A DNA stretch of 64,000 nt. It comes from Phycisphaerales bacterium (GTDB lineage: Bacteria > Planctomycetota > Phycisphaerae > Phycisphaerales > SM1A02). The notes under the pieces are model-generated. The model was not told the origin of the DNA. It worked only from the letters and a program-made list of their open reading frames with translations, and ran no database searches. The stretch spans positions 79,451 through 143,450 of the forward strand of contig JAJDDB010000002.1 in NCBI GenBank assembly GCA_029260575.1, written 5' to 3'. Each line of letters begins with the position of its first letter. Within the stretch, counting starts at the first letter, position 1. Shown piece after piece: positions 61,674-64,000 of the stretch. A program made the position numbers and the translations under genes.

Positions 61674-62657
61674 CTACGTTGCCTTCATCGCGCCGATGCG
61701 GCGGAATCGCTCATATCGACGTTGAACCAGCGTTTGAGGCTTGAACCGACGCAATTCCCGCACCTGATCGACAATCCATTCCTGTATCGAAGCCGCAGCC
61801 GCATGGGGATCACGATGTGCTCCGCCCACCGGCTCCCGGAGCACCGTGTCAATAAACCCGTGATCCAGATTGTTTCGAGCGGTCAGCGAGAGCGCATCCG
61901 CAGCTGCGTGGTTGGTCGTCTCATTCACCGTCTTCCATAGAATCGCTGCACATCCCTCCGGGCTGATCACCGAATACCAAGAGAACTCAAGCATTGCGAT
62001 GCGATCACCAACGCCCAGCCCCAGCGCCCCGCCGGAGCCGCCCTCACCAATAATCACACACACGATCGGCGTCTTTAGCCGGCTCATCTCGCGCAGATTC
62101 ACTGCAATGGCTTCCGCCTGACCACGCTGCTCAGCGCCAATGCCCGGATACGCGCCCGGCGTATCAATAAATGTCACAACGGGCAGGCCATACTTTTCCG
62201 CCAGCTTCATCTTCATCAGGGCTTTGCGATATCCCTCCGGATGTGCGCAGCCGAAGTGACACGCCACCTTCTCCTGCGTGGACTTACCCTTTTGATGGCC
62301 GATGATCATGGTCTTGTACGGCCCGATGCGCCCGAAGCCGGAGATGATCGCCGGATCATCACCGAAGTGCCGATCGCCGTGCAGTTCACGAAAATCCCTG
62401 CAGATCATCTCGATGTAGTCGGACATCTGTGGCCGATGGGGGTGCCTCGCGACTCGAACCGTATCCCACGGCGAAAGGTCGTCATACAGCTTCTTCAACA
62501 GGCTGGCGCGGTTGGCGCGTAATGATTCGAGTTCATCCGCAAAATTCGCAGCATTGTCGCGCGACTCGAGCGCTTCAATCTGCCGTTCGAGGTCCAGCAC
62601 CGGCTGCTCGAACGGGAGTGTGTAACTGGTGTTGGCCTTGTAGGTAGCGGTGCTCAT
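61674..62657 (-). CDS. accA: Acetyl-CoA carboxylase carboxyltransferase subunit alpha
   Basis: 327 aa. FEQPVLDLERQIEALE, SPWDTVRVARHPHRPQ, ELHGDRHFGDDPAIISGFGRI, GCAHPEGYRKALMKMKLAEKYGLPVVTFIDTPGAYPGIGAEQRGQ (conserved; split: AHPEGYRKALMKM, FIDTPGAYPGIGAE), IGEGGSGGALGLGVGDRIAMLEFSWYSVISPEGCAAILW-type oxyanion blocks. Transfers carboxyl from biotin to acetyl-CoA together with AccD. The repeat copy 2 lies 80 bases beyond its start. Confidence 0.97.
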   Translation of the reverse strand: MSTATYKANTSYTLPFEQPVLDLERQIEALESRDNAANFADELESLRANRASLLKKLYDDLSPWDTVRVARHPHRPQMSDYIEMICRDFRELHGDRHFGDDPAIISGFGRIGPYKTMIIGHQKGKSTQEKVACHFGCAHPEGYRKALMKMKLAEKYGLPVVTFIDTPGAYPGIGAEQRGQAEAIAVNLREMSRLKTPIVCVIIGEGGSGGALGLGVGDRIAMLEFSWYSVISPEGCAAILWKTVNETTNHAAADALSLTARNNLDHGFIDTVLREPVGGAHRDPHAAAASIQEWIVDQVRELRRFKPQTLVQRRYERFRRIGAMKAT

Positions 62658-62735
62658 GGACGTAGGAAGTGTAGCACGACTGCTTGCGCCCCGTCATTCC
62701 CGCACACACCGCCCGTCATGCCCGCGAACACATTC

Positions 62736-62820
62736 CGTCATTCCCGCGCAGGCGGGAATCCAGTGGACGCGCGGATGGCAAGTGAGTCATCTGCTGGGTT
62801 CCTGCCTCCGCAGGAACGAC
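62736..62820 (+). repeat. 85-bp dispersed palindromic repeat, copy 2
   Basis: ATTCCCGCGCAGGCGGGAAT hairpin at the left end and GTTCCTGCCTCCGCAGGAAC at the right end. Same length and layout as the reverse complement of 28906-28990. Just upstream, CGTCATTCCCGCACAC (62693 on) and further half copies show partial duplicates. It lies between accA and the zinc-ribbon gene; an open frame through it (HSRAGGNP...GFLPPQERR) is a by-product. Confidence 0.9.
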
Positions 62821-62825
62821 GAAAC

Positions 62826-63512
62826 ATGCCTTCGCCAGATCGTACGCGATACGATACTCCCATCAAACGACGAGCATTCAAGGTGCTGCTGTTCCTGCTT
62901 GTGTTCCTCACCGGTGGCGCGATCATCAACATCGCCGTCGCGTGGGGATGCTTTCCGGGACAACCAGACGATTGGAGAGTTATTGAGAACAATTTAGATA
63001 TTGACCAATCGCACCTGACCAAGCTCGGTCTCCCAGAGTTTCAATCCGTGGATTCGGATATGCTTCGCTCGTTCGGTTTTGTGGATAGCGACTACTCCAC
63101 ATTTGTTGATCCCAACATCAACAAGTATCAGTTTGTGTACGCTCGCGAGACGAGTTGTGGCTGGCCGTTGCTCTCGCTGCACGGGATTCGATGGGGTCCG
63201 ATCACATATAGTGAGAATCTGAAGCATCATGTCTTTACACAAGAGCACATTCGCATCACTGCGATTCATCTGAGTGATGTTGGCGACAAGGTTATCCTCG
63301 GCGAAAGGGAGTTCCTGCCGTATGGTCCTCTTTGGCCTGGCTTCGCAATCAACACGCTCTTCTACGCTGTAATCCTCTGGCTGTTCTTCGCAGCGCCGTT
63401 CACACTGCGGCGCTGGCGACGTGTACGAAAGGGCCTGTGTCCTAAGTGCGCATATCCGGTTGGCATCAGCGACACCTGCACCGAGTGCGGTAAGCCGGTG
63501 AGGTCACCATGA
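62826..63512 (+). CDS. Membrane protein with C-terminal zinc ribbon
   Basis: 228 aa from the ATG at 62826, taken because upstream codons lie in the palindromic repeat. Membrane helices near 18-38 (FKVLLFLLVFLTGGAIINIAVAW) and 175-195 (AINTLFYAVILWLFFAAPF) enclose an external domain. The tail CPKCAYPVGISDTCTECGKPV is a four-Cys zinc ribbon common in planctomycete membrane proteins. Function unknown. Overlaps the next gene by ATGA. Confidence 0.75.
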   Translation: MPSPDRTRYDTPIKRRAFKVLLFLLVFLTGGAIINIAVAWGCFPGQPDDWRVIENNLDIDQSHLTKLGLPEFQSVDSDMLRSFGFVDSDYSTFVDPNINKYQFVYARETSCGWPLLSLHGIRWGPITYSENLKHHVFTQEHIRITAIHLSDVGDKVILGEREFLPYGPLWPGFAINTLFYAVILWLFFAAPFTLRRWRRVRKGLCPKCAYPVGISDTCTECGKPVRSP

Positions 63513-63802
63513 TCGTGTACCCACTTTTGCTCATGATTCATATCGTGTGCATCGTTCTCGGGTTGATATTGCTGTGGCTTTCAAAACGGGAAGTGGACTT
63601 CCTATTGTGTGCGCACTGCGGCTATGACATTCGAGGATTAACAACAAGACGCTGTTCTGAGTGCGGTTGTGCAATCTCGAATAGCTTCCAGTCAGCTCTC
63701 TCCACTCGCCGATGGCAATTCTGGCTCGGCATCGTCTTGATTGCTTTTCCGATTCTGCTGGATGTCACATGCTTGTCATTCATCCTTTATTCCCTCTTGT
63801 AG
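63509..63802 (+). CDS. Small membrane protein with internal zinc ribbon
   Basis: 97 aa, coupled to the previous gene. Two membrane segments (LLLMIHIVCIVLGLILLWL, LGIVLIAFPILLDVTCLSFIL) with a zinc ribbon between them, CAHCGYDIRGLTTRRCSECG. Same ribbon type as its neighbour. No further function to be read. Confidence 0.7.
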   Translation: MIVYPLLLMIHIVCIVLGLILLWLSKREVDFLLCAHCGYDIRGLTTRRCSECGCAISNSFQSALSTRRWQFWLGIVLIAFPILLDVTCLSFILYSLL

Positions 63803-63823
63803 TTGAAACCGTTCTATTCTTGA

Positions 63824-63898
63824 AAGCAGCTTGTTTGTGGCAACACCTGCACCGAATGCGGCAAACCAGTACAACGTCGCGCGAAGATTGAAGCCTGA
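63824..63898 (+). pseudogene. Remnant of a zinc-ribbon membrane-protein tail
   Basis: Between two in-frame stops the plus strand reads KQLVCGNTCTECGKPVQRRAKIEA. GNTCTECGKPV matches ISDTCTECGKPV at the end of the 62.8-kb protein. No start codon and no membrane part, so this is the 3' end left by a deleted copy of that gene. Confidence 0.7.
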
Positions 63899-64000
63899 TA
63901 TGCATGATGTATGCGCGTGCGCCTACTCGTGTTGAAATGCGTATCCCGGCGCGGGGTGTGCGAATTCTGCGCTTTGCAATGCAAATTCGACGCCTTCGGA

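Noticed and set aside
62718..62825. N-terminal extension of the zinc-ribbon protein
   Set aside because: These codons lie in the 85-bp palindromic repeat and give the typical by-product peptide of such elements.

Overview
The window looks like a chromosomal segment of a planctomycete, most likely of the class Phycisphaerae. This is inferred from several signs: dockerin-like tails (D-V-F-D-L-L...W-G) on a secreted protease and on a pseudogene, small membrane proteins ending in the CPKCxYxxxxxxxxxCxxCG zinc ribbon common in planctomycetes, a KdsC/LptC-type envelope pathway, and many lone housekeeping genes not kept in classical operons. GC is moderately high, and ATG, GTG and TTG starts are all used. 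The window is dense: about 60 protein genes, one tRNA-Leu(GAG), several pseudogene scraps and a set of unusual repeat arrays.

Layout. 1-6.8 kb: the end of ptsI, an RNase E/G, dxr and a large RseP. 6.8-13 kb: a dockerin pseudogene, divergent aldehyde dehydrogenase and SDR genes, smpB, a secreted zinc metalloprotease and tRNA-Leu. 13-17 kb: queE, a ThrE-like exporter, queD, an unknown protein and a lone nuoC. 17-22.5 kb (minus): a proteasome-like Ntn hydrolase, kdsC and a giant LptC/OstA-like protein, with an alpha/beta hydrolase and a lipoprotein upstream. 22.7-27.8 kb: a secreted endonuclease/phosphatase, a Tat-exported amidase, a split YeeE/YedE sulfur transporter and trpB. 27.8-31.1 kb is accessory: an uncharacterised helical plus fibronectin-like protein, an 85-bp palindromic repeat, 21-bp-period arrays, a membrane protein and a HEPN protein. 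31.2-42.6 kb: flotillin/NfeD, hydrolases, OsmC, a TPR metalloprotease, GNAT, NHL, a chimeric gene scar, a lipoprotein, hpd, apt and a GroES-like gene. 42.7-50.1 kb: aroA, an MsbA-like exporter, a strict 21-bp tandem array inside a short secreted ORF, a hairpin cluster, a coiled-coil membrane protein and a BtuFCD-type importer. 50.2-54.1 kb: an Xaa-Pro peptidase with accB-accC. 54.3-57 kb is a second accessory patch: a two-gene cassette, another array of about 20.5-bp period with a 26-bp perfect palindrome, and a paralogue of the 28-kb helical/fibronectin-like protein. 57-62.7 kb (minus): accA, pilT, a GspE-like protein with broken nucleotide motifs and a CvpA-like protein. The end holds zinc-ribbon membrane proteins.

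The strongest unexplained signal is the set of degenerate tandem arrays with a 20-21 bp period at 29.27-29.66, 46.15-46.34 and 55.86-56.05 kb. Two of them lie just upstream of the two members of one uncharacterised protein family. Other unusual items are an IF2-N domain in the tail of RNase E/G, a GspE homologue lacking the Walker A lysine, a proteasome-fold hydrolase whose first residue would be Ser, a GNAT/hpd fusion scar and an orphan nuoC. All calls come from reading the sequence; no database search was possible.
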